Source: Brevundimonas naejangsanensis (GTDB taxonomy: Bacteria; Pseudomonadota; Alphaproteobacteria; Caulobacterales; Caulobacteraceae). Taken from it: a DNA stretch of 64,000 nt. Location: NCBI RefSeq assembly GCF_000635915.2, contig NZ_CP015614.1:1-64000 (forward strand). Direction: 5' to 3'. Under the pieces are notes generated by a model that was not told the DNA's origin, made no database searches, and worked only from the letters and a program-made list of their open reading frames with translations. Both the position numbers and the translations under genes were made by a program. Below, in pieces: positions 35,795 through 44,441 of the stretch (position 1 is the first letter of the stretch; the number at the start of each line of letters is the position of its first letter).

Positions 35795-36283
35795 TCAGTT
35801 CCCTTGCGGATAGAAGACGCCCTGGACGCGGCCGTTGCCGCCGCCGCCCTCGATGCGCGCCGTCTCGGTGCGGACGTTGTAGACGAGGCGGCTGCCGGTC
35901 AGCACGCTCTTGCCCTGGGTCAGGATGACGTCGCCGGTGACCACGACGTTGCCGTCGTTCAGGGTGTAGACGGCGCGGTCGCCCTTCATGCTCTGGTCCG
36001 GGGTGACGAAGTAGACGCCGCCGCTGGCCTCGATGCGGTTCAGGTCGCCATTGGACGTAAAACCCCGGATGGCGTCGGCCCGCAGGCGGTTGCCGCCCTG
36101 CGTCACCTCGGCCCGGCCGCGCAGCGAGAAGCCGTCGGGCGTATACTCGCCGCTGTCGGCGCCGTACTGGACCGGCTGGCGGCTGGCGTCGGCGCGGTTC
36201 TGGGCTCCCGACACGGCGGGCAGCATCAGGGCGGTCAGCAGGGCCGCGCCCGCGATCGTCAGCTTGGACTTGGACAGTTTCAT
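35795..36283 (-). CDS. lptA: LPS transport periplasmic bridge protein
   Basis: A 162-residue OstA/LptA domain protein with a signal peptide (about 1-27, cleavage after SGA). The beta-jellyroll repeats include LRGRAEVTQGGNRLRADAI and AVYTLNDGNVVVTGDVILTQGKSVLTGSRLVYN. ATG 36283 overlaps the lptC stop (ATGA). It would form the periplasmic filament linking LptC to LptD. Confidence 0.94.
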   Translation of the reverse strand: MKLSKSKLTIAGAALLTALMLPAVSGAQNRADASRQPVQYGADSGEYTPDGFSLRGRAEVTQGGNRLRADAIRGFTSNGDLNRIEASGGVYFVTPDQSMKGDRAVYTLNDGNVVVTGDVILTQGKSVLTGSRLVYNVRTETARIEGGGGNGRVQGVFYPQGN

Positions 36284-36942
36284 CGGTCGGCTCCGGCGGG
36301 ATTGATCGTCCCGGTTACCTTGTTTTCGCCCTGGCCGTTGAAGACGACCCTCTGGCCCTGATCATAAATCGCATAAGACGAAGCATCGATGCTTCCAAGG
36401 GGGCCGCGACCCTGCACCCCCTTGTCGCCGGTGACCACCCCGGTGTCGGTGTCGACCACGGCTTCGGGCGTGGTCAGCTCCCAGCCGGTGCCGCCGTCCG
36501 AGATCTTCACGTTCGGGCCGATGACGACCTTGCGCTGGGTCTCGATATAGGTCCCGCCGTCCGCGCTCAGCTCCGTCGTCTTGCGCGCCCCCAGGTTCAG
36601 CCGCAGCAGGGGGCCGACCAGGCGGAAATGGCCGGTGGCCGGGTCGCGCACCGCGCCTTGGGCGCCGATGACGAAGGAGCGCCCTTGCGCGTCCTGGCCG
36701 TGGAACATCGGATTATCCAGACGGATCTCGCGGCTTTCGCTGGCCTTGCGCTCGACCCCGGACATGACGGTGCGGAACACGGTCCAGGTCAGGGCCCCGC
36801 CCGCCAGCATCACGATGACGATCGGCAGGACGCGCCGATACAGCCTCACCCGTCGCGAGCGCGTGCGCCAGCGTTCGCCGGCGCGGGCGACGCGCGCCTC
36901 GTCGGCGCGCTTCTGCTCGTCCTGGACGTCGGGCTCGCTCAT
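36280..36942 (-). CDS. lptC: LPS export inner-membrane protein LptC
   Basis: A 220-residue bitopic protein with a basic cytoplasmic N terminus (about 40 residues), one membrane helix (VLPIVIVMLAGGALTWTVF, about 38-57) and a periplasmic jellyroll (ELSADGGTYIETQRKVVIGPNVKI, VVDTDTGVVTGDKGVQGRGPLG). It overlaps lptA by 4 bases and follows rnd by about 20 bases, so rnd-lptC-lptA-lptB form a single unit. Confidence 0.92.
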   Translation of the reverse strand: MSEPDVQDEQKRADEARVARAGERWRTRSRRVRLYRRVLPIVIVMLAGGALTWTVFRTVMSGVERKASESREIRLDNPMFHGQDAQGRSFVIGAQGAVRDPATGHFRLVGPLLRLNLGARKTTELSADGGTYIETQRKVVIGPNVKISDGGTGWELTTPEAVVDTDTGVVTGDKGVQGRGPLGSIDASSYAIYDQGQRVVFNGQGENKVTGTINPAGADR

Positions 36943-36963
36943 CGGCGTCTCGGGTCCGATCCT

Positions 36964-37578
36964 TTAGGCGTGGGCGAAGATGTCGATCTCGTCCCAACCG
37001 GCCAGGTCGAGGCGCGAACGCATGGGCAGGAAGTCGAAGCAGGCCTGGGCCAGCTCCATGCGGCCCTCGCGGACCAGCATCTCGTTCAGCCGGTTCATGA
37101 TGACGTGCAGGTGAAGAACGTCCGAGGCGGCGTAGTCCAGCTGCGCCTGGCTCAGTTCGACCGAGCCCCAGTCCGAGCTCTGCTGCGCCTTGGACATCTC
37201 GATCCCGGCCAGTTCGCGCGACACGTCCTTCAGGCCGTGGCGGTCGGTGTAGGTGCGCGCCAGCTTGGACGCGATCTTGGTGCAATAGACCGGGCGCGTC
37301 TCGACGCCCAGGTGCAGCTCGAACATGCCGATGTCGAAGCGGCCGAAGTGGAAGATCTTCAGCACCTTGGGATCGGTCAGCAGCCGCTTCAGGTTGGGGC
37401 AGTCATAGGCCTGGCGGTTCAGGCGCACGACGTGGGCGTTCCCGTCGCCTGACGACAGCTGCACCACGCACAGCGGATCGCGGCGGAAGCGCAGGCCCAT
37501 CGTCTCGGAATCGATCGCCACCTCGGGGCCCAGGTCCAGGCCGTCGGGCAGGTCGCCTTCGTGGAAATAAACGGTCAT
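36964..37578 (-). CDS. rnd: Ribonuclease D-type 3'-5' exonuclease
   Basis: A 204-residue DEDD exonuclease: first acidic motif AIDSETMGLRF (about 21-31), second FHFGRFDIGM (about 76-85), and third YAASDVLHLH (about 143-152), where the Tyr and Asp are catalytic. Only the exonuclease domain is present; the HRDC domains of classical RNase D are absent, as is usual for this short alphaproteobacterial form. It begins the lpt operon. Confidence 0.9.
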   Translation of the reverse strand: MTVYFHEGDLPDGLDLGPEVAIDSETMGLRFRRDPLCVVQLSSGDGNAHVVRLNRQAYDCPNLKRLLTDPKVLKIFHFGRFDIGMFELHLGVETRPVYCTKIASKLARTYTDRHGLKDVSRELAGIEMSKAQQSSDWGSVELSQAQLDYAASDVLHLHVIMNRLNEMLVREGRMELAQACFDFLPMRSRLDLAGWDEIDIFAHA

Positions 37579-37753
37579 GCGCGCAAACTCGTTCGTCGTT
37601 CAGGCCGCAACATAGACGAACCGCGCGCCACCGCCAGAACACAGGCGCCGGAACTCAGGCTCGACTTCGCCGTCGCGGCCGCGGGGGAGGGAAGATCAGG
37701 GCCGAAATGACAAACGGCGCCGCATCCTATCGGATACAGCGCCGCTTGAGAAA

Positions 37754-37840
<87 letters not shown>

Positions 37841-37964
37841 CCGGTGGGTCGCCCCGCCGAGGGCCGGACTAATAGGGGGGACCCTCGGGGCGGTCAACAG
37901 GCTTTTTTCGGTTTCGTGAAAAAACTGCGCCGTTGACCAAAAGCTCCGGGAAATCCGCGCACTA

Positions 37965-38498
37965 TCAGGCCAGCCAGACCATCATCCGCGTATCGGCGCT
38001 CTCGCCGCGCGCGCGGCTGAAGGCCGGACGGGTCTCGCCGGTGTACAGGAAGCCCGCCTTTTCCAGCACCCGGCCCGAGGCGGGATTGTCGGCGAAGTGG
38101 CCCGCCATCAGGGCGCGCCGCTTCCATCGCGTGGAGGCCCAGACCAGGGCGCCTTCCAGCGCCTCGGTCGCATAGCCCCGGCCCCAGAACTCGCGGCCGA
38201 TCCAGTAGCCGGTCTCCGGCACGGCGTCGGCGTCATGGAACATGCCGACGACGCCCACGGGGCCGTGGTCCTCGTGCTCGATCAGGAAGGTGTTGGCCTT
38301 CCTCGGGTCCTGGGAGGCGACCTGCAGCACGAAGTCCTCGGCATGGTCGACGCCGAAGGGGTGGGGCATCCGCATGGTCATGCGGGCGATGTCGTGGTCG
38401 TTGGCCAGGGCGGCGATCCGCGACACGTCCTGGGCGCCGGGCGCGCGCAGCAGCAGGCGCCGCGTCTCGATGACGGGGGAGGTTTCGATCACGCACAT
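37965..38498 (-). CDS. GNAT family acetyltransferase, RimJ/RimL-like
   Basis: A 177-residue acetyl-CoA-dependent N-acetyltransferase. ETRRLLLRAPGAQDV starts the domain; the acetyl-CoA loop is GREFWGRGYATEAL (about 97-110), and HFADNPASGRVLEKAGFLYTGETR is the usual C-terminal part. ATG 38498 removes an unlikely Arg-rich upstream extension. Substrate unknown; the Asn-Pro-Ala-Ser segment is typical of the RimJ/RimL branch. Confidence 0.88.
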   Translation of the reverse strand: MCVIETSPVIETRRLLLRAPGAQDVSRIAALANDHDIARMTMRMPHPFGVDHAEDFVLQVASQDPRKANTFLIEHEDHGPVGVVGMFHDADAVPETGYWIGREFWGRGYATEALEGALVWASTRWKRRALMAGHFADNPASGRVLEKAGFLYTGETRPAFSRARGESADTRMMVWLA

Positions 38499-38562
38499 GG
38501 TTCGGCCTCGATGTCTTCGGCGCCGCCTCCTTGGAGGGCTCGGGCGGCATTCGAGGCGGGGA

Positions 38563-38598
38563 AACGCAAACGGGGAGCCTGGTGATCCAGACTCCCCG
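38563..38598 (-). terminator. Terminator after rpmA
   Basis: Minus-strand hairpin CGGGGAG(T)CTGG, ATCA loop, CCAG(G)CTCCCCG, followed by TTTGCGTTT. It lies about 80 bases after the rpmA stop. Confidence 0.75.
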
Positions 38599-38675
38599 CG
38601 GAATATTTTCCCTTGGTCCGGATCGGCTGCTGTCGAGAGCAACGCGATCCGGGGAAATACTGTCCTGGCTTCGCG

Positions 38676-38960
38676 TTACTCGGCGGCCATCGCCTGGGCG
38701 TCGTCGTTGGCCGGGAGAATCGACACGTAACAACGGCCGCCACGTTTGGTGGTGAACTGGACGGCGCCGGTCACAGTGGCGAACAGGGTGTGGTCGCGGC
38801 CCAGGCCGACGTTGGTGCCCGGGTGGAACTTGGTGCCGCGCTGACGCACGAGGATGTTGCCGGCCAGCACGCGCTCGCCGCCGAACTTCTTCACGCCAAG
38901 GCGTTTCGACTCTGAGTCGCGGCCGTTACGCGACGAACCGCCAGATTTCTTGTGAGCCAT
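38676..38960 (-). CDS. rpmA: 50S ribosomal protein L27
   Basis: A 94-residue ribosomal protein with the diagnostic start [27 protein letters not shown] and the [10 protein letters not shown] segment. The N terminus reaches the peptidyl-transferase centre. It is downstream of rplU on the same strand (96-base gap), the universal rplU-rpmA order. The C terminus (about 10 residues) is an Ala/Asp-rich tail. Confidence 0.97.
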   Translation of the reverse strand: MAHKKSGGSSRNGRDSESKRLGVKKFGGERVLAGNILVRQRGTKFHPGTNVGLGRDHTLFATVTGAVQFTTKRGGRCYVSILPANDDAQAMAAE

Positions 38961-39056
38961 CTTGCTGCTCCTCTTCCTTGGTGCGCTACCGCCCGTTGGG
39001 GCTGCTTGAGCGCGCCATCTGTTCTGCTAGGCGCTGATCCAGCGCCGGTGAAAATC

Positions 39057-39545
39057 TTAGGCTTCGGCGCCTTCGGCGGCGTCAGCCTTGGCGGCCTTCT
39101 TGGCCGGAGCCTTCTTGGCCTTCGGGGCTTCGGCTTCGACAGCCTCGACGCGCGGGGCCAGGCCGCGAGCGCGGGCGTTGATCTCGGCCTTGGTCATCAG
39201 GTCGACCGCGCCGTCCCACTTCGCCTTCTCGCCGGCGCCTTCGATGCCGGTGATGCGCAGGACCGATTCCATCTGGCGATGGCCGTTCGTGCGGCGATAG
39301 CCCTGACGACGGATCTTCTTGAAGATCTTGATCTTCTCGCCCTTGCGGGTCTCGATCAGCGTGGCTGCGACAGCGGCGCCGTCGATCAGCGGAGCGCCGA
39401 CCGTAACACCCTTGTCGCCGCCCAGCATGAGGACTTCACCGAAATTGACGGCAGCGCCAGCGTCGCCGTCGATCTTCTCGACAACAATCACATCGCCCGG
39501 TTGAACCCGGTACTGCTTTCCGCCGGTCTTGATCACCGCGTACAT
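39057..39545 (-). CDS. rplU: 50S ribosomal protein L21
   Basis: A 162-residue L21. Residues 1-102 are the conserved protein (MYAVIKTGGKQYRVQPGD, then KIKIFKKIRRQGYRRTNGHRQ). The rest is an extension ending in a Lys/Ala-rich tail (KKAPAKKAAKADAAE), typical of long alphaproteobacterial L21. It leads the rplU-rpmA unit; about 290 bases upstream separate it from the divergent metal-related gene, and the promoter must lie there. Confidence 0.96.
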   Translation of the reverse strand: MYAVIKTGGKQYRVQPGDVIVVEKIDGDAGAAVNFGEVLMLGGDKGVTVGAPLIDGAAVAATLIETRKGEKIKIFKKIRRQGYRRTNGHRQMESVLRITGIEGAGEKAKWDGAVDLMTKAEINARARGLAPRVEAVEAEAPKAKKAPAKKAAKADAAEGAEA

Positions 39546-39808
39546 TAGGAAGCCTCAGCGTGAACGCAAAAATGGATGCGCCCGCCAGGAGACCCTGCGG
39601 GCGAAGAGCGGCGACATATACGGATGGTCACGGAAGAGTCAACGTGAAACGGACGCCCAAGGGGGCAAAACCCGCCCGAAACGGGTTCCGAGCCGACTCT
39701 GTGGCCCTGATGCACGGGCGATGCAAGCGCGTGGGGGACTCCTGGGTCCCTATATAGAAGACGCGACGTGGCGCCGCGGGCGAAGATTCTTCGCCGATTC
39801 TTCTCGAC

Positions 39809-39823
39809 TGTTATAAGGTAACA
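39809..39823. promoter_or_regulatory. Candidate Zur operator
   Basis: TGTTATAAGGTAACA: perfect 5-base arms TGTTA/TAACA. This resembles the alphaproteobacterial Zur box (GTTATA..TAAC core) and sits 17 bases before the start of the transporter gene at 39840, where bound repressor would block transcription. Confidence 0.55.
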
Positions 39824-39839
39824 CTCTAAGGGAGCGGCC

Positions 39840-40508
39840 ATGTCCTCTCCCGATCTCGCCGAGCCGGTCCTGCTGTCGCTTCTGGGCGGCGGCTTCGTCG
39901 CGGCCTTCCTGCACGCGGCCCTGCCGACCCACTGGCTGCCCTTCGTCCTGGTCGGGCGGGCCCAGCGCTGGAGCGTGGCGCAGGTGATGACGACCGTGGT
40001 GACGGCCGGCCTGGCGCATATCGCGTCCACGGCCCTGGTGGGGTCGCTGATCGTGGCGGCGGGCCTGGCGCTGAACCGCTGGGTCGAGGGCCTGCTGCCG
40101 CATCTGTCGGCGGCCCTGCTGTTCCTGTTGGGCGCCTTCTACCTGGCCAAGGCGTCGTTGAAGCGCACGGCGACCGCCGGCGGCCCGGCCGTGGACGCGG
40201 GCGATGGGACCGGACCCGCCGTCTCTGACCGGGCGGCCTTCCTGGGGCTGGTGCTGATGATGGCGGTGACCCCGGGCGAGGTGCTTCTGCCCATCTATCT
40301 GTCCTCGGCGACCGAAGGCTTCTGGGCGCTGGGCCTTCTGACGCTGGTGTTCGCGGCGGGGACGGTCTTGGGCATGACACTGCTGGCCGCGCTGGCGACG
40401 GCGGGCTACTCCATCCTGCGTCTGGAGCGGTGGGCGCGCTATGAAGGCGCCATCCTGGGCGGGGCGCTGATCCTGATCGGCTTCCTGGTGCTGACGCATC
40501 AGCACTGA
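39840..40508 (+). CDS. Polytopic membrane protein, probable metal transporter
   Basis: A 222-residue protein with about six membrane helices. The segment HAALPTHWLPFVLVGRAQRWSVAQ (His-rich first helix region, about 25-48) and the overall layout recall RcnA/UreH-type Ni/Co transporters, though I cannot assign a substrate. GGGAG lies 7 bases before the ATG. A Zur-like box upstream and downstream CDF and CobW genes argue for zinc. It ends with a short His tail (LTHQH). Confidence 0.75.
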   Translation: MSSPDLAEPVLLSLLGGGFVAAFLHAALPTHWLPFVLVGRAQRWSVAQVMTTVVTAGLAHIASTALVGSLIVAAGLALNRWVEGLLPHLSAALLFLLGAFYLAKASLKRTATAGGPAVDAGDGTGPAVSDRAAFLGLVLMMAVTPGEVLLPIYLSSATEGFWALGLLTLVFAAGTVLGMTLLAALATAGYSILRLERWARYEGAILGGALILIGFLVLTHQH

Positions 40509-40599
40509 TCCGATCTCTGATAGGTTATATATTTACATTCAATGACTTGCGGTTGACGAGCGTTGACGGCGCGGCGCACGCCAGCCTAGAGGAGGGGAC

Positions 40600-41556
40600 A
40601 TGGCGCACGATCATGCTCACGACCATGACGGTCCTCCCCACGCCCATTCACACGGCCACGGCCACAGCCATGGCATCGGCGGCCATCATCACGGCCCGAC
40701 CGACACCGGGGACTGGCGCTACGCCGTCGGCCTGATCGTCAACCTGGTCTTTGTCGCCGTCGAGTTCACGGCGGGCTTCATCGCCGACTCCACCGCCTTG
40801 ATGGCCGACGCGGGGCACAACCTGTCCGATGTCCTGGGCCTGGCCATGGCGGGCGGCGCGGCCTGGCTGGCCCGGCGGGCCGCAGGGGCCCGGCGCACCT
40901 ACGGCTACGGCAAGGCGACGGTGCTGGCGGCCCTGGGCAACGCCCTGCTGCTGATCTTCGCCTGCGGCGCCATCGCCTTCGAAGCGGTGCGCCGTCTGGC
41001 CGAGCCGGCGCCGGTGGCCTCGGGCGTCATCATCGCCGTGGCGGGGATCGGCTTCATCATCAACCTGGGCACCGCCCTGATGTTCATGAAGGACCAGCAC
41101 AAGGACCTGAACGTGCGCGGCGCCTATCTGCACATGATGGCCGACGCCGGGGTCTCGCTGGGCGTGGTCATCGCCGGCGTCGTCATTCTGTTCACCGGCT
41201 GGTCCCTGATCGACGGCGTGGTCAGCCTGATCATCGTCGCGGTCATCATGATCGGCACCTGGGGTCTGCTGAAGGACTCCGTCAACCTGGCGCTGGACGC
41301 CGCGCCCAACGGCCTGGACGTGGCCGAGATCCGCAGCGCGCTTCTGGCTCTGCCGGGGGTGACGGCGGTGCACGACCTGCACGTCTGGGGCCTGTCGACC
41401 ACCGACGCCGCCCTGACCGCCCACCTGGTCCACGACCGCCCGGACCCCGACGCCCTTCTGGCCGAGGCGCAAGGGTTGGCGCGCGGCCGCTTCGACATCA
41501 GCCACACGACGCTGCAGCTGGAAACGGGCGTCCTGCCGGATTGTCCGACCTGCTGA
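40600..41556 (+). CDS. CDF family cation efflux protein (Zn/Co/Cd)
   Basis: A 318-residue proton-coupled metal exporter. The His-rich cytoplasmic N terminus (about 3-30, with HSHGHGHSHG) is followed by six membrane helices. The metal sites show in DSTALMADAGHNLSDVLGL (H/D pair, about 66-84) and AYLHMMADAGVSLGVVIAG (about 173-190). The C-terminal cytoplasmic domain (about 240-318) has VHDLHVWGLS. AGGAGG precedes ATG 40600. The upstream 40524-40536 stretch GTTATATATTTAC resembles half of the Zur-like box. Confidence 0.93.
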   Translation: MAHDHAHDHDGPPHAHSHGHGHSHGIGGHHHGPTDTGDWRYAVGLIVNLVFVAVEFTAGFIADSTALMADAGHNLSDVLGLAMAGGAAWLARRAAGARRTYGYGKATVLAALGNALLLIFACGAIAFEAVRRLAEPAPVASGVIIAVAGIGFIINLGTALMFMKDQHKDLNVRGAYLHMMADAGVSLGVVIAGVVILFTGWSLIDGVVSLIIVAVIMIGTWGLLKDSVNLALDAAPNGLDVAEIRSALLALPGVTAVHDLHVWGLSTTDAALTAHLVHDRPDPDALLAEAQGLARGRFDISHTTLQLETGVLPDCPTC

Positions 41557-41563
41557 GCGTGCT

Positions 41564-41689
41564 TTCCTCCCCATGCGATGGGGAGGGGGACCACGAGGTG
41601 GTGAGGGGCTTAGGCCAGCGGCGCTAAGCGGCCCCTCCGTCTCGTCGGCTGCGCCGCCGATCCACCTCCCCATTTCATGGGGAGGAGAG
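41564..41689 (+). repeat. Dispersed intergenic repeat, copy A
   Basis: Begins 8 bases after the CDF stop. Left-end hairpin CCTCCCCAT-gcg-ATGGGGAGG, a conserved GGGACC..GAGG block, a variable centre, then GCCCCTCCGTCTCGTCGG and a right-end hairpin CCTCCCCAT-ttc-ATGGGGAGG. Same orientation as copy C; copy B is inverted. Confidence 0.88.
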
Positions 41690-41738
41690 GCCGTCGAACG
41701 TCTTCCATTTCCGCCTTCAACGCGCCATCTAGCGAGCC

Positions 41739-42833
41739 ATGACCCAGAAGACACCCGTGACCGTCCTCACCGGCTACCTCGGCGCCGGCAAAACCACCCT
41801 GCTGAACCGCATCCTCACCGAGGACCACGGCAAGCGCTACGCCGTCATCGTCAATGAGTTCGGCGAGATCGGCATCGACAACGACCTGGTGGTCGGCGCC
41901 GACGAGGACGTGTTCGAGATGAACAACGGCTGCGTCTGCTGCACGGTGCGCGGCGACCTGATCCGCGTGGTCAACGGCCTGATGAAGCGCCAGCGCCCCG
42001 GCAAGCCCGCCTTCGACGCCATCATCGTCGAGACCACCGGCCTGGCCGACCCCGGCCCGGTGGCCCAGACCTTCTTCGTCGACGACGAGGTCAAGGCCAA
42101 GACCCAGCTGGACAGCGTGACCGCCCTGGTCGACGCCAAACACGTCATGGCGCGTCTGGACGACTCTAAAGAGGCGCGCGAACAGGTCGCCTTCGCCGAC
42201 CGCATCATCCTGAACAAGATCGACCTGGTGGACGAGGCCCAACTGGCCGAGGTCGAGGCCCGCCTGCGCGCGCTGAACCCGCTGGCCCCCATCGTCCGCG
42301 CCGAGCGCTCGAACGTGCCGCTGGATCAGGTGCTGGGCCTGCACGCCTTCGATCTGGACCGCATCCTCGAGGTCAAGCCGGACTTCGTGAACCCGCCCCA
42401 CGGCGCCGATGGCCACGTCCACGACGAACACTGCGGTCACGGGCATGACCATGTCGAGGACCATGTCCACGACGAGCATTGCGGTCATGACCATGACCAC
42501 GATCACGCGCATGGGGCGCGCGGCCACGCCCACGAGGACGACATCAAGGGCGTTTCCCTGACGCTGGACCGTCCGCTGAACGGCGCCAAATTCACCGCCT
42601 GGCTCGACCGTCTGCTGGGCGAGCAGGGCCAGAACATCCTGCGCGCCAAGGGCATCATCGACGTTCAGGGCGAGGACCGCCGTCTGGTCTTCCAGGCCGT
42701 GCACATGATCCTGGAAGGCGACCTTCAGCAGCCCTGGGGCGAGAAGGAGCGCCGCTGGAGCCGCGCCGTCTTCATCGGCCGCGACCTGAACGAGGCCGAA
42801 CTCAAGGCCGGGTTCGAGGCCTGCGCGGCATGA
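41739..42833 (+). CDS. CobW/COG0523 GTPase, probable zinc metallochaperone
   Basis: A 364-residue G3E GTPase. Walker [17 protein letters not shown] (about 11-26), the CxCC metal motif in [12 protein letters not shown] (about 66-77), and the NKID guanine motif (about 158-161) are intact. A His-rich insert at about 223-268 contains two copies of HVHDEHCGH, apparently a tandem duplication. The C-terminal CobW domain follows. Zinc is favoured over cobalt because of the CDF exporter and the Zur-like box. It overlaps the DUF2093 gene by ATGA. Confidence 0.92.
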   Translation: MTQKTPVTVLTGYLGAGKTTLLNRILTEDHGKRYAVIVNEFGEIGIDNDLVVGADEDVFEMNNGCVCCTVRGDLIRVVNGLMKRQRPGKPAFDAIIVETTGLADPGPVAQTFFVDDEVKAKTQLDSVTALVDAKHVMARLDDSKEAREQVAFADRIILNKIDLVDEAQLAEVEARLRALNPLAPIVRAERSNVPLDQVLGLHAFDLDRILEVKPDFVNPPHGADGHVHDEHCGHGHDHVEDHVHDEHCGHDHDHDHAHGARGHAHEDDIKGVSLTLDRPLNGAKFTAWLDRLLGEQGQNILRAKGIIDVQGEDRRLVFQAVHMILEGDLQQPWGEKERRWSRAVFIGRDLNEAELKAGFEACAA

Positions 42834-43042
42834 ACCCGCCGCCCCGCCCGCGCGCAGAAGCCAAGCTGATCTACGGCACGCCCGAGTTCGAGATCGTGCA
42901 GCACGGCGACCACGTCCGCTGCGCCGTCTCGGGCGCCCCGATCCCGCTGGAGGCCCTCAACTACTGGAGCGTCGAGCTTCAGGAGGCCTATGCGTCCGGC
43001 GAACTGATGACGAAGCGCTGGGTCGAGACGCAGAAGTCGTAG
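42830..43042 (+). CDS. DUF2093 family protein
   Basis: A 70-residue protein. [23 protein letters not shown] and [17 protein letters not shown] match the DUF2093 family, common in alphaproteobacteria. It is probably zinc-related given its coupling (ATGA) to the CobW GTPase gene, but only one Cys and a few His are present. Function unknown. Confidence 0.82.
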   Translation: MNPPPRPRAEAKLIYGTPEFEIVQHGDHVRCAVSGAPIPLEALNYWSVELQEAYASGELMTKRWVETQKS

Positions 43043-43100
43043 GCTATTTCGGGCGCGCCGCCGCGCTTGCCATTTTTTGCCATCAGCGTAGGCTCCCCGC

Positions 43101-43340
43101 ATGAGCACGATGAATATCTCGCTGCCCGATCCGATGAAGGCCTTCGTCGACGAACAGGTTGCGGAGCGGGGCTATGGCTCCTCGAGCGAGTATGTCCGTG
43201 ATCTGATCCGCAAAGACGGGGATCGGCAGAAGCTGCGCAGTCTGTTGTTAGTCGGCGCTGAATCCGGCCCGACCGGGCCGGCCGATGGAGCCTATTTCGA
43301 AAGCCTGAGAGCGCGTATCGCCAGCCGTCGCCCGGCGTGA
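43101..43340 (+). CDS. parD: ParD-type antitoxin
   Basis: A 79-residue ribbon-helix-helix antitoxin of the CC2985/ParD type. MNISLPDPMKAFVDEQVAERGYGSSSEYVRDLIRKD (residues 4-39) is the DNA-binding module; the C-terminal tail would wrap the toxin. It overlaps the toxin gene by GTGA and likely represses its own promoter in the 58 bases upstream. Confidence 0.9.
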   Translation: MSTMNISLPDPMKAFVDEQVAERGYGSSSEYVRDLIRKDGDRQKLRSLLLVGAESGPTGPADGAYFESLRARIASRRPA

Positions 43341-43654
43341 AGACCAAGGCTGTCATTCCGCGCGAACAGGCCGCACACGATATCGAAGAGGCGTTGGACT
43401 ACTATCTCGAGGCAGCGGGCGATGTCGTCGCCAGCGCTTTCGTTGATGCGCTTGAACAGGCTCTGAACCACGTCGCGCGGCATTCGGCCTCCGGTTCGCT
43501 TCGATATGCTCATGAGCTTGATTTGCCGGAACTGCGCTTCTGGCGGGTCCGCGATTATCCCTATCTGCTGTTCTATGTAGAGCGCGAAGACCACATCGAC
43601 CTGTGGCGCGTTCTGCATGGCGAGCGCGACCTGCCGGTCTGGATGCGAGCGTAA
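43337..43654 (+). CDS. parE: RelE/ParE-superfamily toxin
   Basis: A 105-residue toxin partner of the upstream ParD. The fold is recognisable from AAHDIEEALDYYLEAAGDVVASAFVDALEQALNHVARHSASGS and the C-terminal strands LRFWRVRDYPYLLFYVE and LWRVLHGERDLP. GTG 43337 overlaps the antitoxin stop. ParE members act on gyrase, RelE members on ribosomes; the ParD partner favours the former. Confidence 0.9.
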   Translation: MKTKAVIPREQAAHDIEEALDYYLEAAGDVVASAFVDALEQALNHVARHSASGSLRYAHELDLPELRFWRVRDYPYLLFYVEREDHIDLWRVLHGERDLPVWMRA

Positions 43655-43662
43655 AGTCAGGC

Positions 43663-44355
43663 TTAGGACGCCAATCGTTCCGCCAGCCACTCGGTCATCA
43701 CCCGCGCCAGCGCCTTCGGCTGTTCCAGCGGGATCATGTGGCCGCTGTGCGTCACCGTCTCCAACGTCGAGCCGGAAATCCCCCGCCGCAGTTCCTCCGC
43801 CTCCTCGCGGCTGCGCAGCCGATCCGTATCCGCCGCCACGATCAGCGTCGGCTGAGCAATCTTGCCCAGCCGGTCCAGGTCGCCCGCCCGCGCCATCGCC
43901 GACTGGCGGTGAAACACCTCGCCGCCCAGCCGCAAGCCCATGTCCCGCACCCGCGCGATCATCGCCTCGTCGTTCGCCAGATCAGGGTGCAGGGACGAGA
44001 CGATGGCCAGCCGGCTCAAGCCCTTGAAGGCCCTCGGCGGCGCCTTCAGGGCCGAGCGCCGCTGGCGGATCAGCTCTTCGGTATCCCCGCGCGCCGAGGT
44101 GGCGATCAGGATCAGGGCCTCGACCCGCTCCGGCGCGATCCGCGCCAGTTCGCGCGCCACATAGCCGCCCATGGAGAAGCCCACGGCGACGAACCGCTCC
44201 GGCGCATCGGCCAGGATCGCGGCGGCCATGCTCTCGATATCCTCGCCCTGGCTGAGGTCGGTGGCGACCAGCGGGCCGAACGGGGCCAGGTCGTCCGTCA
44301 TGGCGTCCCACAGGGTCGCATCGGCCATGAAGCCGGGAATGAGCAGCAAGGTCAT
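43663..44355 (-). CDS. Alpha/beta hydrolase
   Basis: A 230-residue serine hydrolase of the BioH-like branch. TLLLIPGFMADATLWDAM starts the fold; the nucleophile is in VGFSMGGYVAREL (Ser about 61) and the catalytic His in THSGHMIPLEQP (about 211). The lid is short. It is convergent with the toxin gene (8-base gap). Substrate unknown. Confidence 0.88.
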   Translation of the reverse strand: MTLLLIPGFMADATLWDAMTDDLAPFGPLVATDLSQGEDIESMAAAILADAPERFVAVGFSMGGYVARELARIAPERVEALILIATSARGDTEELIRQRRSALKAPPRAFKGLSRLAIVSSLHPDLANDEAMIARVRDMGLRLGGEVFHRQSAMARAGDLDRLGKIAQPTLIVAADTDRLRSREEAEELRRGISGSTLETVTHSGHMIPLEQPKALARVMTEWLAERLAS

Positions 44356-44441
44356 GGTTTCTCTATAGGCGCGACCGGCGACAGACGCGACGCAGGACGC
44401 TATGAGGCCGGTCTGACTTTTCTCGCTTTTCGTGAGCCGAC

